A stretch of 48,172 nt of DNA from Cytophagales bacterium Ga0077538 (GTDB taxonomy: Bacteria; Bacteroidota; Bacteroidia; Cytophagales; Cyclobacteriaceae), in the NCBI GenBank assembly GCA_001464155.1, contig LNEN01000253.1, positions 1 through 48,172 on the forward strand, written 5' to 3'. Below are positions 36,580-44,648 of the stretch, in pieces. The first letter of the stretch is position 1. Each line of letters opens with the position of its first letter. A program made the translations under genes and the position numbers. The notes beneath the pieces are model-generated. The model saw nothing but the letters and a program-made list of their open reading frames with translations. It did not search any database and had not been told where the DNA came from.

Positions 36580-37138
36580 TATTCAGCCTTACGATCGCTG
36601 GTTGTCTTTATACGATCCGGCACTAGACGAGCGCTCTCCCTTTCATGGGAAGGAGTATAACTACGATGTGTATTCTGAAACCATCTATGGATACTACATC
36701 GATCCCGCCTGGGATTTTATGGGTTCGGAAACCCTCTACATAAAATTACTTTTTGTTGATTACGACCGTGGCTTTGCCATTATTGAATTTATAGGTGAGT
36801 GGAACGATGCCATCAATAATGACATCATGCATTTAAAGCGCAACGTGATTGAGTTGCTGGCAGCCGAAGGCATCAACAAATATATTTTAATTGGTGAGAA
36901 CGTGATGAACTTCCATGGGTCAGACGACAGCTATTACGAAGAGTGGTTTGATGATGTGGAAGATGGCTGGATCGCAGCCGTCTCCTTTCCGGAGTTTATT
37001 CGGAGTGAGTTACAGAAATACAATATTGACAGTTACATCAATATGGGAGGGACGTTAGAGATTGAGCGTTGGCGTACCCTTCCTCCGCACACATTTTTTG
37101 AAGTGGTAAGTCAGCTTATTCAGCGAAGACTGGGTTAG
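36572..37138 (+). CDS. Hypothetical protein coupled to murQ
   Basis: A 188-residue cytosolic-looking protein with no signal peptide or membrane helix; I do not recognise it. ATG 36572 overlaps the murQ end by 8 bases. The sequence is acidic and rich in Tyr, Trp and Asp (PYDRWLSLYDPALDERSPFHG, EWFDDVEDGWIAAVSFPEF) and looks like a mixed alpha/beta domain, with a VIELLAAEGINKYILIGENV segment. The tight coupling suggests a link to cell-wall recycling, but that is only context. The last 84 bases overlap the antisense SprT-like gene. Confidence 0.7.
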   Translation: MHDIQPYDRWLSLYDPALDERSPFHGKEYNYDVYSETIYGYYIDPAWDFMGSETLYIKLLFVDYDRGFAIIEFIGEWNDAINNDIMHLKRNVIELLAAEGINKYILIGENVMNFHGSDDSYYEEWFDDVEDGWIAAVSFPEFIRSELQKYNIDSYINMGGTLEIERWRTLPPHTFFEVVSQLIQRRLG

Positions 37139-37777
37139 CCTCATCCCAGAAGTCCCTCTCCTCTGGAGAGGGATTTCCATGGGCACCAGGTAGTTTCGTT
37201 TCGATTTCATCTCCATACATACCACACGCGTTCTGCGCAACTGGCCTTTTTTGAAATAACGACCTTGAAGCTTAAAGATGCTGCCGGTAGGTATGGAAGA
37301 GAGTAGCGCTATCGATTGCGAATTTTTATCGTGCGCACGCAAGGCTACCGTCAATCCGATATCGGCAAAGGAACTTGCTTTTGGATTTTCCATGTGCCTA
37401 CGCAGCTCATGTAAGATTTGATAAGGGAAGATAGATTCCTGAAGCATGGGCTGAAGCAAAACCTTAAAAGAATCCTTCCACTCCGCACCATGCGCTTCGG
37501 CTCGCCTGCCATGAGCCAGGAATACCCGAAGGTGTGCCACCTCATGAACGTATGTTAGCAAAAAGAGATAAGGATTAAGATCGTGGTTGAGGGTAATCTG
37601 AAGGTGGGCTGAATTGCTTTTGCAGGAGAAGTCTCCCACTTTCGTTTGCCTACTGCGGGTGAGCTTTAGTTGAAAAGGGCTTTGTAGCCAGAGCTGATGG
37701 GCATAGTCAGCGGACGGCTGCGGTACATGCTGCTGAAGAATATGAAGAACACTTTGCGAATCGTGGGCCACTGGCAT
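37055..37777 (-). CDS. SprT-like zinc metalloprotease-domain protein
   Basis: A 240-residue SprT-family protein. The zinc motif is HEVAH (His78, Glu79, His82), with a third ligand likely His96 in HGAEWKDSF. The C-terminal half has two short beta segments (IFKLQGRYFKKGQLRRTRVVCMEM and KRNYLVPMEIP) typical of bacterial SprT-like proteins. The usual end would be near YLVPMEIP. Here the frame continues about 43 residues through a perfect hairpin (37152-37170) and over the neighbour's end. I suspect the normal stop has been lost. The substrate is unknown. Confidence 0.8.
   Translation of the reverse strand: MPVAHDSQSVLHILQQHVPQPSADYAHQLWLQSPFQLKLTRSRQTKVGDFSCKSNSAHLQITLNHDLNPYLFLLTYVHEVAHLRVFLAHGRRAEAHGAEWKDSFKVLLQPMLQESIFPYQILHELRRHMENPKASSFADIGLTVALRAHDKNSQSIALLSSIPTGSIFKLQGRYFKKGQLRRTRVVCMEMKSKRNYLVPMEIPLQRRGTSGMRLTQSSLNKLTYHFKKCVRRKGTPTLNL
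37152..37170. repeat. Perfect hairpin CCCTCTCC-TCT-GGAGAGGG
   Basis: An 8-bp stem with 3-base loop. It resembles widespread small REP-like hairpins and has no T-tract on either side. It sits inside the extended end of the SprT-like frame, 13 bases past the stop of the convergent gene. Confidence 0.8.
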
Positions 37778-37810
37778 GATGTGCCAAAGAAAACAGGTAG
37801 GGGGGAAATA

Positions 37811-37837
37811 AAAAAGGCTTTAGAATCCTAAAGCCTT
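37811..37837 (-). terminator. Terminator of the small Ala-rich lipoprotein gene
   Basis: On the minus strand AAGGCTTTAG pairs with CTAAAGCCTT around GATT, followed by TTTATTTC. A second short palindrome (CAATCGAATTTCGATTG) lies just upstream near the stop codon. Confidence 0.9.
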
Positions 37838-37866
37838 CCCGGGAATGCAATCGAATTTCGATTGAA

Positions 37867-38058
37867 TTACTGTGCTACAACGGCAGCAGCTGAATCAACA
37901 ACAACAGCAGCAGAGTCAACAACAGTAGCAGCTGAATCAACAACAGCAGCAGCAGTAGAATCTACAGCAGCAGCGGCTTCTTCAACCTTTTTGCCACCAC
38001 AAGCTGTGAAAGCAACTGCGAAAGCTGCTACAGCTACAAGTGCGAATACTTTTTTCAT
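37867..38058 (-). CDS. Small alanine-rich lipoprotein with 7-residue repeats
   Basis: A 63-residue lipoprotein: signal peptide MKKVFALVAVAAFAVAFTAC with lipobox Cys20, then GGKKVEEAA. About four imperfect copies of AAxVVDS follow (AAAVVDS, AATVVDS, AAVVVDS...), each encoded by a 21-base repeat. This recalls small Lpp-like lipoproteins with Ala-rich heptads, but the repeat is too regular to assign function. It has its own promoter and terminator, so it is an independent, probably well-expressed gene. Family membership is not known. Confidence 0.75.
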   Translation of the reverse strand: MKKVFALVAVAAFAVAFTACGGKKVEEAAAAVDSTAAAVVDSAATVVDSAAVVVDSAAAVVAQ

Positions 38059-38085
38059 AGTTTACAGGTATTTATAAATTTTGCG

Positions 38086-38118
38086 CAAAGATAAGGCGAT
38101 TATTCAATTGAAGGTCAA
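38086..38118 (-). promoter_or_regulatory. Bacteroidota-type promoter for the Ala-rich lipoprotein gene
   Basis: On the minus strand TTG (38116-38118) and TATCTTTG (38086-38093) are 22 bases apart, matching -33 / -7 TAnnTTTG. The ATG follows 28 bases downstream. Confidence 0.55.
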
Positions 38119-38132
38119 GTGAGTAAGAAAAA

Positions 38133-39443
38133 TTATTTTTTCTTAAAAATAAGCCTCACCGGGACCCCTTCAAAGTCAAAATGATCGCGGATTTTGTTCT
38201 CAAGGAATCGTTCGTAAGACTCCATAATGAACTGGGGCATGTTGGTAAAGAATGCAAACGATGGATATCGGGCATTTATCTGGGTAATGTATTTTATCTG
38301 GACAAACTTTCCGCGAACGGAAGCCGGTGGATTGTGCTGAATTTCCTTCAGCATAATGTCGTTCAGCTTGCTAGTGGGTATTTTTTTGCTCTTGTTGTCG
38401 TACACCTGCATGGCCTTCTCCACCACCTGAAAAATGCGTTGTTTTTCAATAACGGAGGCGAAAATCATGGGGATATAATCGATGGGGGCCAGTCTTTCCA
38501 TCATGTCCTTTTTAAAGGTCTCGGCCGTTTTGGAGTCTTTTTCAATGAGGTCCCACTTGTTTACCATGATGACAATACCCTTCCCCTGGCGTTCGGCCAA
38601 GCTAATCATTGTCACATCCTGTGATTCCATACCCTGCTGGGCATCGATCACAATGATCACCACATCCGACTCTTCCAGCGCCCGAAGGGAGCGAAGCACT
38701 GAGTAGAACTCAATATCATCTTTTACCTTCCCCTTTTTTCGAATCCCAGCCGTATCAATCAGGATAAAGTCCTTATTGAACATTTTATAATGAGAGTGTA
38801 TGGAATCGCGGGTGGTTCCCGCTTCATCGGTAACAATGCTACGATCCTGACCGAGCAAAGCATTTAACAAAGAGGATTTACCCACATTAGGGCGACCCAA
38901 AATCGCAATTTTAGGAATGCCCGCATTCGGATCTTCGATGCCTTCGGTTTCGAATGTTTTTACCAGCTCGTCCAATAATTCGCCCGTACCACTTCCGTTT
39001 TCGGCTGATACCGGAAAAATTTCAGCCTCTAGGCCAAGTTCATAAAACTCGTTAGCCATGATGGTTTTATCGGGTGTGTCGGTTTTATTGGCGGCAATGA
39101 AAATAGGTTTTTTGGAGGTACGCAGAACATTGGCAAAATCTTTATCCATGCCGGTAACGCCATCGCGTATGTCAACCAGAAAAATGATGGCTGTAGCCTC
39201 ATCAATAGCCAACTTCACTTGTTTGCGTATCTGCGATTCAAATTTGTCTTCCGAGCCGGTAACGTATCCACCGGTATCAATAACAGTGAAGAAATGCCCT
39301 GTCCATTCGGCATAGCCATAATGACGGTCGCGGGTTACTCCGGATTCGTCATCCATAATGGCTTCCCGTTTTTCAATCAAACGATTAAAGAAGGTTGATT
39401 TACCAACATTGGGTCTGCCTACTATTGCTACGATGTTTGCCAT
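38133..39443 (-). CDS. der: Ribosome biogenesis GTPase Der (EngA)
   Basis: Der is a tandem-GTPase needed to assemble the 50S ribosomal subunit. The 436-residue protein has two G domains, each with G1 (GRPNVGKST about 9-17; GRPNVGKSS about 182-190), G3 (DTGGY, DTAGI), G4 (NKTD, NKWD), and a C-terminal KH-like domain (GKFVQIKYITQ...FAFFTNMPQF...FEGVPVRLIFKKK). The length is normal. REP-like and tRNA elements lie just upstream of its start. Confidence 0.95.
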   Translation of the reverse strand: MANIVAIVGRPNVGKSTFFNRLIEKREAIMDDESGVTRDRHYGYAEWTGHFFTVIDTGGYVTGSEDKFESQIRKQVKLAIDEATAIIFLVDIRDGVTGMDKDFANVLRTSKKPIFIAANKTDTPDKTIMANEFYELGLEAEIFPVSAENGSGTGELLDELVKTFETEGIEDPNAGIPKIAILGRPNVGKSSLLNALLGQDRSIVTDEAGTTRDSIHSHYKMFNKDFILIDTAGIRKKGKVKDDIEFYSVLRSLRALEESDVVIIVIDAQQGMESQDVTMISLAERQGKGIVIMVNKWDLIEKDSKTAETFKKDMMERLAPIDYIPMIFASVIEKQRIFQVVEKAMQVYDNKSKKIPTSKLNDIMLKEIQHNPPASVRGKFVQIKYITQINARYPSFAFFTNMPQFIMESYERFLENKIRDHFDFEGVPVRLIFKKK

Positions 39444-39465
39444 GATAAAAAAGATTCCAAGCCGA

Positions 39466-39532
39466 TGTCAGCCTGAGCTTGTCGAAGGCTAAAAGTTTAG
39501 AGATAACAGGTTTCGACAAGCTCAACCTGACA
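39466..39532. repeat. REP-like inverted repeat (TGTCAGCCTGAGCTTGTCGA family)
   Basis: The left arm TGTCAGCCTGAGCTTGTCGA and right arm TCGACAAGCTCAACCTGACA are near-perfect reverse complements with about 27 bases between them. It lies between der and the tRNA gene. Confidence 0.8.
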
Positions 39533-39540
39533 GAAAATGA

Positions 39541-39570
39541 AAAGAGCGATACCTGAATATCGCTCTTTTA
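39541..39570 (-). terminator. Terminator of the tRNA-fMet gene
   Basis: A perfect 11-bp stem AAAGAGCGATA / TATCGCTCTTT with 6-base loop, followed on the minus strand by TTCATTTTC, just past the tRNA 3' end. Confidence 0.9.
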
Positions 39571-39577
39571 CTTCGAG

Positions 39578-39650
<73 letters not shown>

Positions 39651-39659
39651 ATGTGAGCA

Positions 39660-39691
39660 CAAAAGTAGAACGATACAGGCACAAAAACAAA
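39660..39691 (-). promoter_or_regulatory. Promoter of the tRNA-fMet gene
   Basis: On the minus strand TTTG (39688-39691) and TACTTTTG (39660-39667) are 20 bases apart, a good -33 / -7 match, placing the transcription start a few bases before the tRNA 5' end at 39650. Confidence 0.7.
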
Positions 39692-39694
39692 TCG

Positions 39695-39702
39695 TACCTT
39701 TG
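39695..39702 (+). promoter_or_regulatory. -7 element (TACCTTTG), likely for era
   Basis: TACCTTTG fits TAnnTTTG on the plus strand, about 105 bases before the era ATG and divergent from the tRNA promoter. A -33 TTTG is not evident. Confidence 0.4.
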
Positions 39703-39807
39703 ATTTGCCCTTAGAAAACACATTTGTTTTTACGCAAGTATCCGTTGTTGGAAAATTGAAGAGGTAAAACAAAGTCAAGAACAAATAATCATTGTCAAAT
39801 CAACTAC

Positions 39808-40695
39808 ATGGCAGAATTTAAATCAGGTTTTGTAAGCATTATCGGAAAACCCAATGCCGGAAAATCCACCCTCATGAACGCGTTGATGGGTGAACACCTT
39901 TCGATTGTTACTCCGAAAGCACAAACCACCCGCCACCGCATCATGGGGATGATCAATACTCCGGAGATGCAAATTGTGTACAGCGATACCCCTGGTATGT
40001 TGGAACCCAAGTATGCTTTGCATGAAGCGATGATGAGTTTTGTGAAGGTGTCCCTAGAAGATGCGGATCTTGTGTTGTTAGTAATTGCCTGGGACGAAAC
40101 GCTGGAAGAATATTTTCTAGATCGCATTAATAGAATTAAAGCACCCGTGGTGCTGATCTTGAACAAGACAGATCTTCGCAGAAAAGAAGAAATGTCCATT
40201 GAAGAGAAGCTGGCTTTCTGGAAAAGTAAGTTACCTGTAATTACACATACCGTAGCCGTAAGTGCGGGCAAGAAGAAAAATATTGATCAGGTATTGCCGA
40301 TCGTGCAGCAAAGCTTGCCGGTGCATCCTCCCTATTTTTCGCAAGATGAATTTACTGATCGGTCAGAGCGATTTTTTGCCGCTGAAATTATTCGTGAGAA
40401 AATATTCTACAATTACGATCAGGAGATTCCCTACAGTGCTGAGGTGGTAATTGAATCATTCAAAGAGGCAGAAGACATTATCCGCATCCGTGCTGAAATT
40501 TATGTGGAGCGCGATTCACAAAAAGGAATACTCATTGGTAAGGGAGGTAGCTCCTTGAAAAAAGTAGGCATTCAGGCGCGTACGGATATGGAAAAGTTCT
40601 TCCGGAAGAAAGTCCACTTGGAAACGCACGTGAAGGTGGCCGACAATTGGCGTAAAGAGCGTTTCAAGTTAAAGCAGTTTGGGTATTTGGAGTGA
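39808..40695 (+). CDS. era: GTPase Era
   Basis: Era binds the 3' end of 16S rRNA during 30S maturation. The 295-residue protein has G1 GKPNAGKST (about 13-21), G2 TPKAQTTRHRI, G3 DTPG, G4 NKTD and G5 SAGK. The C-terminal KH domain contains LIGKGGSSLKKVGIQAR and ends KLKQFGYLE. It follows a roughly 105-base leader after a -7 element. Confidence 0.95.
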   Translation: MAEFKSGFVSIIGKPNAGKSTLMNALMGEHLSIVTPKAQTTRHRIMGMINTPEMQIVYSDTPGMLEPKYALHEAMMSFVKVSLEDADLVLLVIAWDETLEEYFLDRINRIKAPVVLILNKTDLRRKEEMSIEEKLAFWKSKLPVITHTVAVSAGKKKNIDQVLPIVQQSLPVHPPYFSQDEFTDRSERFFAAEIIREKIFYNYDQEIPYSAEVVIESFKEAEDIIRIRAEIYVERDSQKGILIGKGGSSLKKVGIQARTDMEKFFRKKVHLETHVKVADNWRKERFKLKQFGYLE

Positions 40696-40802
40696 GTTGT
40701 CAAAACCACAAAGACCTACTCTCCTTATTAAAAATTTCAAGAACTATGTATATATGTGGTTAACACTTTACTGAAAGTATAAAGTAGTAAACATTACTAA
40801 CC

Positions 40803-41438
40803 TTGAGCGAAAAAAAACCACAATCTACAGGCGAAGAAATAGCCAACGCCATTACCCACGGCATAGGGGCCTTGCTCGCGATTGCCGCTCTCGTAGTACT
40901 CATTGTGCTAGCCGCTATGAAGGGAACCGTGTGGCATGTCGTTAGCTTTTCTATTTTCGGTACCACCTTAGTGTTGCTGTATTTTGCTTCCACTCTTTAC
41001 CACAGTCTCACGTTTACCCGTGCGCGTGGACTCTTTCACAAATTCGATCACATCTCCATCTACTTGTTGATTGCGGGCACCTACACACCCTTTTGCTTAA
41101 CCGCTTTGCGCGGATGGATAGGTTGGACGGTATTTGGTATCGTATGGACCTGTGCCATTATTGGCGCAGTCATAAAAGCCATTTCGATTGGATCGAAAGT
41201 AAGACTCTCTACTATTCTCTATGTATTGATGGGGTGGGTAATAATCATCGCCATTAAGCCTTTGTATGAGGCCATGAGTTTTAATGGATTTATGTTTTTG
41301 ATTGCAGGAGGAGTTTCGTACACACTCGGCACGTTTTTCTTTCTACGCGATCAAGTAAAGTACAACCACAGTGTGTGGCACCTCTTTGTACTAGGGGGAA
41401 GTGTGTTGCACTTTTTTTCTGTGCTTAGCCTTTTGTAA
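40803..41438 (+). CDS. Hemolysin III (TrhA/YqfA, PAQR) family membrane protein
   Basis: A 211-residue integral membrane protein with about seven helices. Family motifs are present: EEIANAITHGIGALL at the N-terminus, STLYHS in the first third, FDHISIYLLIAGTYTPF in the middle and HSVWHLFVLGGSVLHFF near the end; the His/Asp residues are likely metal ligands. The start is TTG at 40803. The physiological role of the family in bacteria is debated (lipid or membrane homeostasis); toxicity is not implied. Confidence 0.85.
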   Translation: MSEKKPQSTGEEIANAITHGIGALLAIAALVVLIVLAAMKGTVWHVVSFSIFGTTLVLLYFASTLYHSLTFTRARGLFHKFDHISIYLLIAGTYTPFCLTALRGWIGWTVFGIVWTCAIIGAVIKAISIGSKVRLSTILYVLMGWVIIIAIKPLYEAMSFNGFMFLIAGGVSYTLGTFFFLRDQVKYNHSVWHLFVLGGSVLHFFSVLSLL

Positions 41439-41530
41439 AGAGGGAGAAAGATTTCTGAGCAACTACCACTCACCTCCTATCAAGCCGTCTTCTTTCTTTG
41501 CTTCAATTGAATTCTTCTTAAACAGAAGCA

Positions 41531-41920
41531 TTAGTTAGCCGCTTTTTCAACACCAATCACAAAATAGTTTGTTTCGCCTCTCCAGGGAAAGGCTCTATAC
41601 CTGCGAATGAAACGAAGGTTTACCCGACTACCTTCAGCCGCAGCGCTTTCTAAATCTGTGATAACCGTTTTTTGATCACTCTCTACTGAAAAATCACGTG
41701 TTTCAGCAATCGGGCTCACGCCTTTTAAGGAGCCAAACGACTCCACACTTAGTTTTCCTTCGTAAGTTTTAAAGATCATGCCGCGTTGGGTAATGCTCAG
41801 CACGCGTCCGGCCATTACACCCTCCTCGTACACCGCGAAATAGTAAAAGGAGTACAGGCCAACAAAACCAATAATCAAGAGGGCTACTGCCCATTTCAAT
41901 ATTTTTTTCAAGAAAGCCAT
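41531..41920 (-). CDS. Small single-helix membrane protein, unknown function
   Basis: A 129-residue protein with one N-terminal membrane helix (about 9-28) and an extracytoplasmic domain of about 95 residues with RAGR-type features: AGRVLSITQRGMIFKTYEGKLSVESFG and WRGETNYFVIGVEK. This looks like a conserved Bacteroidota protein that has sometimes been labelled a 6-phosphogluconate dehydrogenase; I see no dehydrogenase features and would not use that name. No operon partner is evident. Confidence 0.75.
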   Translation of the reverse strand: MAFLKKILKWAVALLIIGFVGLYSFYYFAVYEEGVMAGRVLSITQRGMIFKTYEGKLSVESFGSLKGVSPIAETRDFSVESDQKTVITDLESAAAEGSRVNLRFIRRYRAFPWRGETNYFVIGVEKAAN

Positions 41921-42091
41921 AGTGCTGAGTGAGTTGGTTAGTACGAAGGTGCAACCAAGTTAAAATAATTAAAGCGATTTGTATACAAGTTTGTGAAATA
42001 CCAACTGGTTATTTCCAGACAAAAATTCTTGAAGAGCCACACCCAAGAATCCATGGGATATTCTGTCCTATTAATTGATGGAGTATACTTT

Positions 42092-42141
42092 CTTAACCCA
42101 AATCAAGAGGAAGTCCCTCCTTCCTTAACTCAAATCAAGAG
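42092..42141. repeat. 18-bp direct repeat upstream of a TonB receptor gene
   Basis: CTTAACCCAAATCAAGAG (42092-42109) recurs with one mismatch at 42124-42141, a 32-base period centre to centre, 50-100 bases before the receptor ATG. A protein-binding pair or simple duplication is possible. Nothing else is evident in this 268-base gap. Confidence 0.6.
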
Positions 42142-42188
42142 CCTTTGCCCCCAGGCCGATTCACCTTTGCCTATCAAAACGAAACAAC

Positions 42189-44585
42189 ATGAAAACAAAA
42201 AAAACCTTACAATTCTTTTTAGCGCTGATGGCTCTAACACTGACCGCCCGCGCTCAAACAACACAAACCATCCGGGGCCAGGTCTTGGATGAGGTTAGTA
42301 AAACACCTTTAATCGGTGTAAACATTATGGTGTTGGGTGCTAGCACACCCTTAGGAAGTGCCACTGATATCGATGGCAATTATCGAATCGATAAGGTGCC
42401 CTTAGGTAGACAAACTATCAAAATCACGTACATCGGTTATGAAGAGCAGGTGTTGCCAAACGTGTTGGTAACTGCAGGCAAAGAAGTAATTTTCAACCTG
42501 AGCTTAACGGAAAGTGTAAATCAACTCAACGAAGTAGTTGTAGTAGCTAACAGCAGAGAAGACAAAACGGCTACGAACAATGACCTAGCAGTAGTGAGCG
42601 CGCGCTCGTTTAATGTGGATGAAACCAAACGCTATGCAGGTGCACTAGGAGATCCCTCGCGTATGGCGGCCAATTTTGCAGGTGTTGTTGGAGGAGATGA
42701 TTCCCGAAATGATATTGTCGTGAGGGGTAATTCGCCCACTGGAATGTTGTGGCAACTAGAAGGCTTAAACATACCCAACCCCAATCATTTTGGATCGCTT
42801 ACCAGCACAGGAGGCCCGGTAAGTATGTTGAACAATAACAACCTCGACAAGTCAGATTTTATGACGAGTGCTTTTCCCTCTCAATATGGCAATGCCTTGG
42901 CGGGCGTGTTTGATATTAGGTTGAGAGATGGGAATAATGAGAAAATGGAATATGTGGGACAGGTTGGCTTTAATGGTTTTGAGTTGGGGGCCGAAGGGCC
43001 ACTCGCTAAAAATTCCAAAGCTTCTTTCATTGCTAATTATCGCTACTCGACACTGGGTCTTTTTCAAACGCTAGGCATTGAATTTGGAACGGGTTCAAAT
43101 ACCCCACTGTACCAGGATTTAAATTTTAAACTATCCTTACCAACAAAAGGAAATGGTAAGTGGACGGTGTTTGGAGTGGGAGGATTAAGTGCAATTGATT
43201 TGTTAGGAAGCGAAGCGGATTTATCTGCCGATGCAGATCTCTATGGGAGTGAAAATGAAGACACCTATCCCCGCTACCGCACAACCATTGGTGGAGCCAG
43301 TTACGAGAAGAACATTTCTAAGAAATCGTTTTTAAAACTTACAGCTGGTCTTAGCCATACCTTCGAAGGCTTTACAGGCGATTCCGTGGTTCGCAATGGT
43401 GATGATGAGGTAATAGCCAAGTATAGAAGAGCAGAAGGGGAGTTCACCACAAACAAATATTCTGGTGTTGGATATTTGCGCACCAAGTTCAATTCTAAAA
43501 ACAGTCTTACTTCTGGTTTTTATATTGACTACACCAACTTCGATTTGTTGAACAAAGATTTCTTTGCCAACCTTGGCACTGAAGTAACGCGCGTAGATGT
43601 AAGCGATAACACCCTCTTAACTCAACTGTATAGCACTTGGAAGCACCGGTTCAGTTCAAAGTTCTCTATGAATCTGGGAGCGCATGCTCAATACTATACG
43701 CTGAATGAGCAATGGGCAGTTGAACCTCGCGCCAGCGTACAGTATGTCCTCAACGGAAATCATAGTTTTAGTCTTGGGTATGGCACTCATAACCAAACCC
43801 AAAGTATTTACACTTCGTATGTCCAGACAACCTTACCCGATAATTCAACAGCGCTTACCAACACGCACTTGGATTTTACCTCGGCTCAACATGCCGTGTT
43901 TACCTACGATTGGAACATAACGGATCAGTTGAGATTGAAAGCAGAGACCTACTATCAAGAACTCTCCAACGTGCCGGTGGAGCAGCGACTCAGTTCTTTC
44001 TCCTCCATCAACAGCGGAGCTAGTTTTATTCCTTCTGATGCTGACAGCTTGGTAAGCAAGGGTAACGGAACCAATTACGGAGTAGAGTTAACCCTGGAGC
44101 GTTTCTTTCATAAAGGCTATTATTTTTTAATTACCGGTTCGCTTTTTGATTCTCAGTACAAAGGCAGCGATGGTGTGGAACGTAACACAGCCTTTAATAC
44201 ACAGTATGTGCTCAACACCTTGGCAGGAAAAGAATGGCGTGTGGGGCGCAACCGGAATTACCTGGTCGTAAATGCCAAACTCACCACCATTGGCGGTAAG
44301 TATTTAACTCCGATTGATCAGGCGGCTTCTCAACAAAGCGGGTACACTATTTATCAGGAAGATAAGGCCTTTAGTGAAAAACAAGATCCTTATTTTAGAA
44401 TGGATGTGAAAATTTCCTATCGAAAGGAGTATGCCAAGAGCACCTTGGAGTTGGCCGTTGACTTTCAAAACATAACGAACAATCAAAATGTTTTTTCACA
44501 GTCGTACAACCCACGCACCAACACCGTAGTGACTCAATATCAACAGGGCTTTTTCCCCGTTCCGTTTGTAAGGTTCACGTTTTGA
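42189..44585 (+). CDS. TonB-dependent receptor with carboxypeptidase-like regulatory domain
   Basis: A 798-residue outer-membrane receptor. Signal peptide to about residue 22 (MKTKKTLQFFLALMALTLTARAQ), carboxypeptidase-regulatory-like domain (TIRGQVLDEVSKTPLIGVNIMV, about 26-110), plug with RNDIVVRGNSPTGMLWQLEG and YGNALAGVFDIRLRDG, then a beta-barrel ending QGFFPVPFVRFTF. No SusD-like or siderophore genes are adjacent, so the ligand is unknown. Unlike the receptor at 11496 it has a long N-terminal arm and no companion lipoprotein. It is followed by a terminator and a Crp-type regulator. Confidence 0.9.
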   Translation: MKTKKTLQFFLALMALTLTARAQTTQTIRGQVLDEVSKTPLIGVNIMVLGASTPLGSATDIDGNYRIDKVPLGRQTIKITYIGYEEQVLPNVLVTAGKEVIFNLSLTESVNQLNEVVVVANSREDKTATNNDLAVVSARSFNVDETKRYAGALGDPSRMAANFAGVVGGDDSRNDIVVRGNSPTGMLWQLEGLNIPNPNHFGSLTSTGGPVSMLNNNNLDKSDFMTSAFPSQYGNALAGVFDIRLRDGNNEKMEYVGQVGFNGFELGAEGPLAKNSKASFIANYRYSTLGLFQTLGIEFGTGSNTPLYQDLNFKLSLPTKGNGKWTVFGVGGLSAIDLLGSEADLSADADLYGSENEDTYPRYRTTIGGASYEKNISKKSFLKLTAGLSHTFEGFTGDSVVRNGDDEVIAKYRRAEGEFTTNKYSGVGYLRTKFNSKNSLTSGFYIDYTNFDLLNKDFFANLGTEVTRVDVSDNTLLTQLYSTWKHRFSSKFSMNLGAHAQYYTLNEQWAVEPRASVQYVLNGNHSFSLGYGTHNQTQSIYTSYVQTTLPDNSTALTNTHLDFTSAQHAVFTYDWNITDQLRLKAETYYQELSNVPVEQRLSSFSSINSGASFIPSDADSLVSKGNGTNYGVELTLERFFHKGYYFLITGSLFDSQYKGSDGVERNTAFNTQYVLNTLAGKEWRVGRNRNYLVVNAKLTTIGGKYLTPIDQAASQQSGYTIYQEDKAFSEKQDPYFRMDVKISYRKEYAKSTLELAVDFQNITNNQNVFSQSYNPRTNTVVTQYQQGFFPVPFVRFTF

Positions 44586-44597
44586 TGCCTGCGGGGC

Positions 44598-44636
44598 CCC
44601 TCACCTAGTTTGTAAAAACGGGTGAGGGTATTTTTT
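44598..44636 (+). terminator. Terminator of the TonB receptor gene
   Basis: CCCTCACC pairs with GGTGAGGG (44598-44605 and 44621-44628) around an A-rich loop, followed by TATTTTTT. An in-frame GTG of the next gene lies inside this hairpin, which argues for the downstream ATG start. Confidence 0.85.
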
Positions 44637-44648
44637 GTATTTTTCGGA

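Noticed and set aside
37862-38077. Plus-strand Ser/Thr/Ala-rich reading frame
   Set aside because: It is the antisense shadow of the repetitive lipoprotein gene, which has a signal peptide, promoter and terminator.
41531-41920. 6-phosphogluconate dehydrogenase
   Set aside because: The protein is a 129-residue single-helix membrane protein with no dehydrogenase motifs.
41993-42292. Plus-strand frame of 99 residues before the TonB receptor gene
   Set aside because: No motif or signal; it overlaps the receptor start and composition is unconvincing. The stretch fits a leader region.
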